NCBI GenBank assembly: GCA_023548195.1
Contig: JAJHZJ010000756.1
Coordinates: forward strand, 744,001 to 808,000
Reading direction: 5' to 3'
DNA: 64,000 nucleotides
Origin: Bettongia penicillata ogilbyi
Lineage: Eukaryota > Chordata > Mammalia > Diprotodontia > Potoroidae
Below are positions 33,981 through 44,348 of the stretch, in pieces. Every line of letters begins with the position of its first letter. Positions within the stretch are counted from its first letter, which is position 1. The notes beneath the pieces were generated by a model. That model did no database searches. It saw nothing but the letters and a program-made list of their open reading frames with translations, and was not told the origin of the DNA. Position numbers and translations under genes: made by a program.

Positions 33981-34944
33981 CATGAAAAGTTAAAAAGAAA
34001 AGAAAGATCATAAAAGACTCTAAAGCTGAACTGTTTACATCACTACATGGAAAGAAAATATTTTTAACTCTTGAATCTTTTCTCAGTATTTGGGTAGTTG
34101 GAGAGAGTGTACCTACACACACACATAGACACAGATAGAGAGAGAGTACAGGGTGTGTTATATCAGAAGAGATGATATCCACATACACACAAAAAAATAA
34201 AATAAAAATTAAGGGGTGAAGGAGGAAAATTCCTGGAAGAGAAAGGGAGCAATGCAAAGGGGGGGGGGGCTATAACTCGTAAAAGAGACAAGATAAATCT
34301 TATTCAATGGAAAAGATAAGGGAGAAAGGGAGGGGGGCAGAAATAAAGCTACTCTCCCCGCGTGTGACTAAGGGACAGAATAACATGCTCACTAAATCTG
34401 ATATGAAAGTTTATATACACCACAGGAAAGTAGGAGAGGAGGCAACAAGTGGGATGACAGGAATGTTAGAAGGGAGGGCAAATGGGAGAAGGGAATCACT
34501 AGAAATAAACATTTCTGAGAAGGGACAAGGTCAATTGTAGAGGAGAAAAATAAGGGGGAATAGGGTAGGTCAGAGGGCAATATAATTAGTATTACACAAC
34601 ATGATTACTATGAAAGTCTTTTGCAAAACAACACATATTTAGTTTGTATTAAGTTGCCTTCCTTCACAGTGGGGCTGGGGAGGGAGTGGGGGAGGGAGAG
34701 AAGTTGGAATTCAAAGTTTTAGAAACGAATGTTGAGAATTTTTATTGCATATTATTGGGAAATAAGAACTACAGGGATAGGGGTATGGAAATTTATCTTG
34801 CCCTGCAAGGCAAAAGAGAAGATGGGAATAGGAGAGGGGTGGGGTGTGATAGCAGGGAGGGTACATTGAGGGAAGGAGTAATCAGAATACAAGGTATTAG
34901 GAAGTGAGGGGGAGGGGAGTAATGGGGAGAAAAATTGGACATGT

Positions 34945-35940
34945 TACAAAGTGAGGTAAAAGCAATTAGTATTAAAACAATAGACCTAGTTAATTACTGA
35001 GAATAAATCAATGTCATCTTTAGTTTGGAGAAAAGAATTTCAGTCTAAATTTCCTAGAGGAAGGTAACCTCAGGTAAAATTTGACATTGATGGAAAAGTC
35101 AAGTTTTTAATGGTAAATTTGATTTTATGATTGCCATTTAATCAGGAATTAGAACATGCATAGAAAGGCAGGTAAGCCACTTAAGACTTGCCTCAAAAGA
35201 TGTTCCTTAGCCAAAGTAAAACTATAATCATATTTGAAACCTGGTTATTGGAACTTGCCATTTTTAGATGCTATGGGACTATTCAGTGACTGTTCTTCTG
35301 AGTCTAACTCCAGGTATGGGAAGCAAGAAAGGCGATCTGAGCCTCCAATATATGATTCCAGTAAGCTGATGAGATGCTGGCCTGAACTGCATAGGTGATC
35401 TCAAGGGAAGGGTGGGAGAGCGGCTGTTCAGCATGGGCTGAGGTGAGATTCTCCTGATTCAATTACCCCACTGACACCTGGAAGACATTAAACCTGTCTG
35501 AACGCAAGTGGACAATCTAATCCTGCCTGGAGTTGACATGAAGTTGAGGAGATATTGTATCCCTGCAATGTCCTTACTATTGGTAGCAATTTCCTATAGT
35601 CAAAAGGTTTGAAAGCATAATACCAGAGATTTTCAGTGATAGATTATGGGTAGGGGAACATCCGAGGTTGTCTAAAATTAAGCTATTAGGCACAGCCCTT
35701 TAGACCAACAACGTTAAGTTAGGTCTTTTAATTCTTATAATACTATGGAGACAATTAGGTCAAGAGCTTGTGAAGTTAGCAACATAAATATTATTTGTGT
35801 CTCAGTTGGTTAATGTTTAAAAAAAATTCTTTTGTGGCCCATATTGTAAATGCTTTAAAAAGATATATCACCTGACCAAAAGTTTGAATTGCTTTACCTG
35901 TTATAAACTGTGTTAAAAACAAATTTAAAAAAAGAAAAAG
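34945..35940. other. 1-kb unassigned block between two HAL1 elements
   Basis: No L1, HAL1, SINE or LTR recognised and no long open frame. It ends in an A-rich run (aaatttaaaaaaagaaaaag, about 35923) just before HAL1-9. It could be ordinary unique DNA, a retroposed RNA, or a repeat family I do not know. Confidence 0.5.
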
Positions 35941-35944
35941 AATA

Positions 35945-36716
35945 GGCTAACTCAATTGGCAAAAGAGGTTCAAAAAGCCAATGAGGAGAAGAATGCTTTA
36001 AAAAGTAGAATTAGCCAAATGGAAAAGGAGGTTCTAAAGTTCACTGAAGAAAATAATTCTTTCAAAATTAGAATGAAACAGATGGAGGCTAATGATTTTA
36101 TGAGAAACCAAGAAATCACAAATCAAAACCAAAACAATGAAAAAATGGAAGATAATGTGAAATATCTCATTGGAAAAACAACTGACTTGGAAAATAGACC
36201 CAGGAGTGACAATTTAAAAATTATGGGACTATCTGAAAGTCATGATCAAAAAAAGAGCTTAGACATCATCTTTCATGAAATTATCAAGGAAAACTGACCT
36301 GATATTCTAGAACCAGTAGGCACAATAAATATTGAAAGAATCCACTGATCTCCTGAAAGAGATCCAAAAAAATACATTCCTAGGAACATTGTGGCCAAAT
36401 TCCAGAGTTCCCTGGTCAAGGGGAAAATACTGCAAGCAGCTAGAAAGAAACAATTCAAGTATTGTGGAAATACAATCAGGATAACACAAGATCTAGCACC
36501 TTCTACATTTAGGGAACAAACGGCATGGAATATGATATTCCAGAAGTCAAAGGAACTAGAACTAAAACTAAGAATCACCTACCCAGAAAAATTGAGTATA
36601 ATACTTCAGGGAAAAATGGTCTTTCAATGAAATAGAGGACTTTCAAGCATTCTTGATGAAAATACCAAAGTTGAAAAGAAAATTTGACTTTCAAACACAA
36701 GAATCAAGAGAAGTAT
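35945..36716 (+). pseudogene. HAL1-9 ORF1, 5'-truncated and stopped
   Basis: Open from the coiled coil (RLTQLAKEVQKANEEKNALKS) into the RNA-recognition domain (NLKIMGLSESHDQKKSLDI). It stops at TGA 36295-36297, the same codon position as the TGA in HAL1-8. The C-terminal domain continues in other frames (FQSSLVKGKILQAARKKQFKY; PSTFREQTAWNMIFQKSKEL) to about 36716. A TGA for CGA in the IHRSPPE motif is also present. Confidence 0.85.
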
Positions 36717-36840
36717 GAAAAGGTAAACAGCAAAGAGAAATCATAAGGGACTTACTAAAGTTGAACTGTTTACATTCCTACATGGAAAGACAATATTTGT
36801 AACTCTTGAAAGTTTTTTCAGCATCTGAGTAGTTGGTGAG

Positions 36841-36842
<2 letters not shown>

Positions 36843-36915
<73 letters not shown>
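36843..36915. repeat. (CA)n then (GA)n microsatellite in HAL1-9 3' UTR
   Basis: About 15 CA units followed by GA/CAGA repeats, at the conserved CA site of the HAL1 3' UTR. Confidence 0.95.
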
Positions 36916-37714
36916 CAGAGACAGAGAGCACAGGGTGAATTGAATAAGATGGGATCATATCTTAAAAAAATGAAATTAAGGGGTAAGAGAGAAATATATT
37001 GGGAGGAGAAAGGGAGAAATGGAATGGGGCAGATTATCTCTCATAAAAGAGACAAGTAAAAGACTTTTCAGTGGAGGGAAAATGGGGGGAGGTGAGAGAA
37101 GAACATGAAGTTTACTCTCATCACATTCGACTAAAGGAAGGAATAAAATGCACACTCATTTTGGTATGAAAACTTATCTTACAATACAGGAAAGTGGGGG
37201 GTAAGGAGATAAGCAGGGTGAGGGGGATGATGGAAGGAAGGGCAATGGGAGGAGGGAGCATTTTGAAGTCAACTCTCGGGGAGGGACAGGATCAAAAGAC
37301 AGAATAGAAACAATGGGGGGCAGGATAGGAAGGAGGGAAATATAGTTAGTCTTAGAAAACACTACTATTATGGAAGTCATTTGCAAAACTACACAGATAG
37401 GGCCTATATTGAATTGCTTGCCTTCCCAATGGGGATGGGTGGGGAGGGAGGGAGGAAGAGAAGTTGGAACTCAAATTTTTAGGAACAATTGTTGAGTATT
37501 GTTCTTGCATACAACTAGGAAATAAGAAATACAGGTAATGGGGTATCGAAAATTATCTTGCCCTACAGAACAAAAGAAAAGATGGGGATAATGGAAGGGA
37601 GGGATGTTAGAAGGGAGGGCAGACTGGGAGAGGTAATGGTCAGAGGCAAAATAGAGTTTTGAACAGAAGCAGAAAAATAGAAAGAGAGAAAGAAAAAGAG
37701 AAGAAAATAGGATA

Positions 37715-37815
37715 GAGGGAAATACACAACCACAAATCAACACTTTGATTGTGAATGGGAGGGGCTAACCCATAAAATGTAAGCAGATAGAAGAATGGAT
37801 TAGAAAACAGCATAT
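37715..37815 (+). pseudogene. L1 ORF2 N-terminal remnant inside HAL1-9
   Basis: Aligns by eye with 31425-31530 of the plus-strand L1: tgtgaatggga, cataaaa, cagat/ggat and agaatggatta occur in the same order and spacing. In one frame it reads like the ORF2 start: TLIVNGRG, stop, PIKCKQIEEWIRKQ, matching VNVNGMNPPIKRRRIAEWI. It is the beginning of the endonuclease domain, without catalytic residues. Confidence 0.8.
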
Positions 37816-38084
37816 AAAAAAGGAAAGAAGAAACAGGAAAACAGGAAATAAGAAATATAGGAAATGGGGTATAGAAAGTTATCTGGCCCTACAGGACAAA
37901 AGGGAAGATGGGGACAAGGGAAGGGAGGGATGTTAGAAGAGAGGGCAGATCGCTGATAGGGGCAATTAGAATGCTTGGCGTTTTGGGGTGGGGGAGGGGA
38001 GAAATGGGGAGAAAATTTGGAACCCAAAATTTTGTGAAAATGAATGTTAAAAGTTAAATTAAAAAATTTAAATAAAAAATAAAA

Positions 38085-39010
38085 GTCATTTCCCAACTGA
38101 TTAAATGGTCAAGAACAAGCAGTTTTCAGAAGAAGAAATCAAAGACAGCAATAGTTAAATAAAAATGCTCTAGATCATTAATAATAAAAGAAACACACCT
38201 TCAAACAACTTTGAAATACTAAATCACACCCATCAGATTGACTAACATAACAGAAAAAGAAAACGACAAATGATAGAGGGAATGTGGGAAAATAGGCACA
38301 CTAATGCACTGTTGACAAAGCTGTGAACTGGTCCAAACATTTTGGGAAAAATTTGGAATTATGATCAAAGGTCTATAAAACTGTATATCTAGCAATACCA
38401 CACACTAGGTCTGTGTCTTAAAGGAATAAAAGAAAAAGGACTTTTATGTACAAAAATATTTATAGTGACTTTTTTGGAATGGTAAAGAATTGGAAATCAA
38501 AGGAGTACCCATCACTTGGGGAATGATAGAACAAATTTTGGTATATGATTATGACAGAACACTATTATACTATAAGACATGACAAATATTATTAAAAAAA
38601 ACAACTTGGGAAGACATATGAGTTGATACAAAGTGAGTATAACTAGGAGAAGTAGAAGAACATTGTACCCAGTAATAGCAATGCTGTAATGATGGTCAAC
38701 TGTCAAAGATTTTGTTCACTACTCTGACTGATGCTATGATACAAGAAATTTTAAAAGACTCATGATAAAAAAATGCTATCTACCTCCAAAGAGAAACTGG
38801 TAACCCTCAGTGAATATTGAAGCATATTTTTTCACTTTCTTTATTTCTTTTGCTTTTTGTTTTCTTTTACTCTATGGCTCCATATGGGTGTCTCTTGCAT
38901 TCTCAATGGGTGGGGGAAGGGTGGGAGGGAAGAAGATGTATCAGTAAGTACCCCAACATACACAGGGGGACCTATCATAGGTTCTTTAATCTGCATTTAT
39001 AAAATGCATT
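38085..39010 (+). mobile_element. L1 3' end (ORF2 C-terminus and 3' UTR)
   Basis: Landmarks in order: caactgattaaatggtcaag, cagttttcagaagaagaaat, caataccacacactaggtc, tttatgtacaaaaatattta, cccatcacttggggaatg and the 3' UTR to about 39010. Degraded, 5'-truncated and with no open frame. It follows directly on the tail of HAL1-9. Confidence 0.8.
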
Positions 39011-39600
39011 TACAAAAGTAAAGGCAACTTTTGAGGGGCCAACAATCCCTTTAATCAGTTCCAACAAATGCTTCCAGACACACTTTTTTATCTTTTGCCT
39101 TCCCAAAGTTACCAAGCCTTCCATCTATTCAACTAACAACCTTTTTATCTTTATCAAAAGTAACAGACAGAGCTCTACTGTTTGAATCAGAGCAATATTG
39201 CTTTACAATTTACATACATCCCTGGAGTGAGAGAACCTTTACATCTGAGAAGTCGGGGGTCTGAACATACAGCCACTCAGAGTCTCAACCAGGTAATCAC
39301 AAGATCCTCCTCATAAACGAACCCCCAAAGTAAAATACTACTAAGATTACTAAGTAATCTCCCAGTACATATAATGAAGACTTGACTTCTGATTATCTCA
39401 GAGTCAGCAGGCACGAAAGGCACATTACTCAGCACAGCTGTGAACCCAGGGCTCAATGGGGATTGAACCCCACAGTGCTCACAACCCAGCTTGAGCTTGG
39501 AAAACAACTCCAAACAAACAAGTCCCACCCCGCTTACTGCCACAGAAGAAAATTAGAAACTGAAAATGATTTTTTTTAAAAAAAGAAAATCTATGGGCTG
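39010..39600. other. Unassigned stretch
   Basis: Mixed-composition DNA with no open frame longer than about 90 codons and no recognised family. Possibly an old LTR or ERV piece, but no hallmark supports that. Confidence 0.4.
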
Positions 39601-39639
39601 CAATCCAAGCTATATTTTGAATGGGGAAGTGGAAAAGGA

Positions 39640-40010
39640 TTGTTAGTAAAATATATGCTTAATAGTCAATGTGAAAAGCAATTTATACAATGATAACAAT
39701 ATTATAAAGATAAACAGCTTTGAAAGACTTAGAAACTGATGGATGCAATGACCAACCACAATTCCAGAACACTCATGATGAAACATGACCTATGTCCAAA
39801 TAGAGAAATAACAGACTGAAAGTGCAGACTGAGATATATTTTGAGGACATAGCCAAAGTTGGAATTTATTTTGCTTGTAATGGGTTTTGTTTTGTTTTTT
39901 TTCCTTTCTCATTTGCAGGATGTGGAGGAGGCGAAATGGAGAGAGGGCATATTTTTGTTGATTGAAAAAATGAAATTTAATTTAAAAAAGTATTTCATTT
40001 GGGAGGGTTC
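39640..40010 (+). mobile_element. L1-like 3' UTR
   Basis: acaatattataaagataaac, tttgaaagacttagaaact, gcaatgaccaaccacaattc and actcatgatgaaacatg match the common marsupial LINE 3' UTR order. It ends in a Lys/Phe-coding A/T-rich tail before HAL1-10. Confidence 0.6.
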
Positions 40011-40050
40011 CTTGGATGTTATTGCTTTAATAAAGATTTCTAGGGAAGAG

Positions 40051-40062
40051 CCAAGATGGCGG
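40051..40062 (+). promoter_or_regulatory. YY1-like site at HAL1-10 5' end
   Basis: ccaagatggcgg, 9-20 bp after the insertion's 5' boundary, the same place as in HAL1-1. Confidence 0.55.
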
Positions 40063-40729
40063 AGTAGAAAGACTCACGTATGCTAGCTCCGAAGCCACAG
40101 CCCATAAATTTCCTGTAAAAAGAACTCCCCACAAATTCTGGAGCAGTGGAACCCATGCAGCAATGCAGTGGAAGAGACTTCCACTCCAGAGAGCCCTGAA
40201 AAACCTCCACCAAGGTCCGTCACACACAGGACAGTGGAGCCCACCCCTGCGCTGCCCTGGCTGCACGCCCTGAGAGGAGCAGATCCGAGCAGGCTTCAGG
40301 GACGGAACCTCCGGTGGCCATGAAGGTACCTCCTCCCACAGGTGCTACCGGTCAGTGAGAAAGACTTCTGGGTGGCCAAGAGGGGAGTAGGGTGTCTCCG
40401 TGGCTTGGGCCCCCTTGGGAGGCAGCAGCAGAGGCAGTGGCGGAGGGAGCACCAGAGGCAGCGAGGCAGCCTGGGATTCCCTGAGCAGACAGGACCTCAG
40501 GGCCATTACCAAAGGTCTCCGCATAAACCCCCGGAGGGAACTGAGCCTAGGAGGCAGCCCTGACCCCACCCCAGCACCAGAACTTAAGCTCACATGGAAT
40601 AGCAGCTGCCCTCAACTGAAAGCCCTGAGGCTTGGGAGCAGCATTTGAATCTCAGACCCCAAGCACTGGCTGGGCAGATCTAGGGAGGGGTAGAGAAGAA
40701 TCTCAGAAGTCAAGTAACTGGCTGGGAAA

Positions 40730-41837
40730 ATGCCCAGAAAAGGGAAGGAAGAAAAATAAGACCATAGAAGGCTACTTTCTTGGGGAACTGATGTTCCCAC
40801 CTTTCATTTCTGATGACGAGGAACAATGCTTACCATCAGGGAAAGACATAGAAGCCAAGGCCTCTGTACCCCAAACATCCGAGATAGATATCAAATGGGC
40901 TCAGGCCATGGAAGAGCTCAAAAAGGATTTTGAAAATCAAGTTAGACAGGTGGAGGAAAAACTGGGAAGAGAAATGAGAGAGAGAGATGCAAGAAAAGCA
41001 TGAAAAACGGGTCAATACCTTGGTAAAGGAGACCCAAAAAAATGCTGAAGAAAATAACACCTTGAAAAACAGGCTCACTCAAATGGCAAAAGAGGTTCAA
41101 AAAGCCAATGAAGAGAAGAATGCTTTCAAAAGCAGAATTAGCCAAATGGAAAAAGAGGTTCAAAAGCTCACTGAAGAAAATAGTTCTCTCAAAATTAGAA
41201 TGGAACAGATGGAAGCTAATGACTTTCTGAGAAACCAAGAAAACACAAAACAAAACCAAAGAATGAAAAAATGGAAGAGAATGTGAAATATCTCATTGGA
41301 AAAGCAACTGAGCTGGAAAGTAGATCCAGGAGAGACAATTTAAAAATTATGGGACTACTTGAAAGCCATGATCTAAAAAAGAGCCTAGACATCATCTTTC
41401 ATGAAATTATCAAGGAAAACTTCCCTGATATTCTACAACCAGAGGACAAAATAAGTATTGAAGGAATCCATCGATCACCACCTGAAAGAGATCCGAAAAG
41501 AGAAACTCCTAGGAACATTGTGGCCAAATTCCAGAACTCCCAGGTCAAGGAGAAAATATTGCAAGCAGCTAGAAAGAAACAATTCCAGTATTGTGGAAAC
41601 AAAATCAGGATAACACAAGATCTAGCAGTTTCTACAATAAGGGATCAAAGGGCGTGGAATAGGATATTCCAGAAGTCAAAGGAACTAGGACTCAAACCAA
41701 GAATCACCTACCTAGCAAAACTGAGTATAATACTTCAGGGGAAAATGTGGTCTTTCAATGAAACAGAGGACTTTCAAGCATTCTTGATGAAAAGACCAGA
41801 GCTGAAAAGAAAATTTGACCTTCAAACACAAGAATGA
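40730..41837 (+). pseudogene. HAL1-10 ORF1, three frameshifts
   Basis: All ORF1p domains are present: N-terminus KNKTIEGYFLGEL, coiled coil at 40987-41280, RNA-recognition domain NLKIMGLLESHDLKKSLDI, and C-terminal domain to FLMKRPELKRKFDLQTQE. The frame breaks just after the ATG (extra bases in the Lys run), again at a GA repeat near 40979 (+2, giving RERDARKA then stop), and at about 41262 (-1 in an A-run). All three breaks are in slippery runs. The C-terminal 188 codons (41271-41837) are open. Not functional as one protein. Confidence 0.88.
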
Positions 41838-41975
41838 GAAGAAGAATGAAAAAGTAAACAGCAAAGAGAAGTCATAAGGGACTTACCATAAGTGAACTGT
41901 TTACATTCTTACATGGAAAGACAATATTTGTAGCTTTTAAAACTTTTCAGTATCTGGGTAGTTGGTGGGACTACG

Positions 41976-42060
41976 CACACACATACACACACACACGTAC
42001 ACACACATGTACACGAGTGCATGCACACACACACATACACACATGCACACACACAGAGAC
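41976..42060. repeat. CA-rich microsatellite in HAL1-10 3' UTR
   Basis: Imperfect ACACAC/TACACA/TGCACAC mixture followed by GAGACAGAGAGC, as in HAL1-13. Confidence 0.9.
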
Positions 42061-42788
42061 AGAGAGCAGAGAGTGAATTGAATAGGATGGGGTCATATCT
42101 TAAAAGAAATTAAGGTAAATGGTGAGAGGGAAATGTAGTGGGAGGAGAGAGGGTGAAATGGAATGGGGTAAATTATATCTCATTCTAGAAGCAAGCAGGA
42201 GACTTTTTTGTGGAGGGAAAAAGGAGAGCTGAGAAAAAAACATGAAGTTTACTCTCATCACATTCGACTAAAGAAAGGAATAAAATGCATACTTATTTTG
42301 GTATGAAAACCTATCTTACAATACAGGAAAGTGGGGGAGAAGGAGATAAGCGGGGGGGGGATGATGGAAGGGAGGGCAAAGGGAGGAGGGAGCAATTTGA
42401 AGTCAACACTCAGGGAGGGACAGGATCAAAAGACAGAATAGAAACAATGGGGGCAGGACAGGATGGAGGGAAATAGAGTTGGTCTTACACAACATGACTA
42501 TTATGGAAGTCATTTGCAAAACTACACAGATATGGCCTATATTGAATTGCCTGCCTTTCCAAAGGGAATAGGTGGGGAGGGATGGGATGGGGAGAATTTG
42601 GAACTCAAAGTTTGAGGAACAACTGTTGAGTATTGTTGTTGCTACTAGGAAATAAGAAATACAGTTAGTGGGGAATAGAAAGTCATCTGGCCCTACAGGA
42701 CAAAAGAGAAGATGGGGACAAGAGAAGGGAGGGAGGATAGAAGAGAGGGCAGATTGGTGATAGGGAAAATTAGAATGCTCGGTGTATT

Positions 42789-42813
42789 GGGGTGGGGGAG
42801 GGGATAAAAGGGG
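42789..42813 (+). promoter_or_regulatory. G-quadruplex-capable tract in HAL1-10 3' UTR
   Basis: Four runs of at least four G with loops of 1-6 bases, close to the 3' end of the element RNA. The same tract occurs at 37985-38009 in HAL1-9 and as C-runs in the minus-strand copies. Confidence 0.6.
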
Positions 42814-42904
42814 AGAAAATTTGGAACCCAAAATTTTGTGAAAATGAATGTAAAAAGTTAAATAAATTTAAAAAAATAATAATGTTTTTAAAAAAAGATT
42901 TCTA

Positions 42905-44090
42905 CTTTCCTAGAAGCTGAAGGCTTTCATTCCTGTTCTCATGCCCTACTCCTGCAATAGTCTTATGGACATACAAAATTCACAAAGAAGATCATTTTAC
43001 TTCATTCACTGATAACCCTTCCTGCTATGAAAGACTTAGGCAAAACTGTGCAACTGGAATTAGGCAGCCATTAATCTGGCAAGAGAGAATACCCTATGAG
43101 ATGGGAATCCTGCAAAATCCTCCCAGTGCCCTGACCTATGCGATACATGTCTGGGGAAAGAGTCTAGAGGGATGGGTTAAATACCAGGGATGGGGAACCT
43201 ATGGCCTTGAGACGACAAGTGTTCTTTTAGATTCTGGATTTCAGATAGTACATTTCTTGGGTAAACTATTTTTTTTCTCCTAAGCCATTTATTCTCCTTT
43301 TGATTCTTTCTTCCACAATTTCTGTTTCAATTTTTTTCTTAATTTTTTTAAGCATTCATGAAATACTTAGGTAAAACTTGTTTTTTCCTTTGAGTCACTA
43401 CTTGCCATTGTTACAAGTTATTCACTTATTTGAGGGGGATCTCCATCTTTGTGATAATTTTTATATTAGTTGGAGTTTTCTTTGATTTGCTCAGCCTTTA
43501 AGACTTAGTTCCTGAACTGGGTTTTTGTACCAAGAACAGTCTTCACCCTTCCGACCCCCATTGGGTTTTTGGGTGGGATTGTTGGCTTTCCTTTGTCATG
43601 AACCTCAAACTCCTGAGGTTAGGCATCTGTTAGATCTTTGATATTCAGAGAGCTGAGTCTCCTGGGCCATCTCTGGCATCTTAGCATAAAGCATTAGGAA
43701 CTCAGAACTCCTGGACTTGGGATGTTCTTGCTAGGGTACTTTTGTGCTCTGCTACCCACTGCCTGGATCTCCCAAGACCCAGTCCTAGGACTTTCTGACC
43801 TCTTAGTGACACTTAGAAAACATCCTCTTTTTTGCTGTCTCCAGATATAAAGTCTCAGAAGCTAAGGAGTTCCTATCCCATCTCTGGTTGCATTCGATGA
43901 CTATCCTATATTGGTGCTGGTTTTTCTGACAGTCCCCTTAGGGGAATTTGTGAATGTCTTTTTGTGCAGCTGTGGGTTGGAAAAAGCCACTTTACATTCT
44001 CACTGGATTTCTTAATCATTATTCTGTCTAGTATGAACTGCAGAGTTTTTTCCAGAGTAGGTATGTTCAATCTGGGTGGTCTCCCTTCAG
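42905..44090. other. Mostly unassigned; possible hAT end near 43188-43240
   Basis: About 1.2 kb without a recognised gene. The stretch gggatggggaacctatggcc at about 43187 resembles the end of a hAT-type DNA transposon seen in marsupials, but only about 50 bp is similar. Confidence 0.35.
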
Positions 44091-44094
44091 TTCA

Positions 44095-44340
44095 GATGGA
44101 AGTCTTCCTTGACCTGTTGTTTTCCAAGTCAGTTTCCTTTCATATGAGATACCTTGCATTTTCTTCTCAGTCTTTTTGGCTTTATTTTAATATTTCTTGT
44201 TGTGGGTAGCCATTTAACTTCTGTTTGGCCTATTCTAATTCTCAAGAAATTTTGTTGCTTAAGTAAGGCATTATACTTCTTCTATGAAGCTGTTAATTTT
44301 TTTCAGTCTTTTATCTAACACTTTCATTTTTTTCCCTCTG
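44095..44340 (-). mobile_element. Old L1 ORF1 coiled-coil fragment
   Basis: Antisense phrases ttgttttccaagtcagt, catatgagataccttgc and cctattctaattctcaag match the coiled-coil part of ORF1 in the HAL1 copies. Strongly diverged. HAL1-11 is inserted in or beside it. Confidence 0.5.
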
Positions 44341-44348
44341 GAACTTTC

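Larger units (their letters stand above)
32353..34940 (+). mobile_element. HAL1-8, containing an LTR
   Basis: 5'-truncated in the 5' UTR (aaggtctcatcataaaccc near 32363). ORF1 runs 32590-33980 interrupted by an LTR, followed by a HAL1 3' UTR with CA-rich and polypurine blocks. Sequence similarity fades near 34940, about 60 bp short of the usual 3' end. It is older than HAL1-7, -10 and -13. Confidence 0.83.
35945..38070 (+). mobile_element. HAL1-9, 5'-truncated mosaic containing a piece of L1 ORF2
   Basis: Begins in the ORF1 coiled coil (aataggctaactcaattgg) and runs through the 3' UTR to an A-rich end near 38070. The 3' UTR is abnormal. A ~130-bp segment (aggaaataagaaata ... agagggcag) appears twice, at about 37515-37650 and 37845-37985. 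Between the copies lies the inter-ORF end and the first ~30 codons of an L1 ORF2 (about 37715-37815). No other HAL1 in the window has this. Confidence 0.87.
40043..42893 (+). mobile_element. HAL1-10, full length (2851 bp) with exact TSD
   Basis: The 11-bp TSD aaagatttcta lies at 40032-40042 and 42894-42904. It has a 5' UTR of about 690 bp, ORF1 (40730-41837), and a 3' UTR with CA-rich (41976-42055), polypurine and two GGAAC(T/C)CAAA modules (about 42596 and 42823), then AATAAA and an A-rich end. It is the best complete structural reference for HAL1 in this window. Confidence 0.93.

Noticed and set aside
34261..34270. Poly(G) run as a possible assembly join
   Set aside because: An 11-G run inside a G-rich HAL1 3' UTR is plausible biology. 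Nothing else suggests a misassembly.
39420..39500. Possible tRNA-like 3' end (gattgaacccca)
   Set aside because: No matching acceptor stem, A box or cloverleaf could be drawn.
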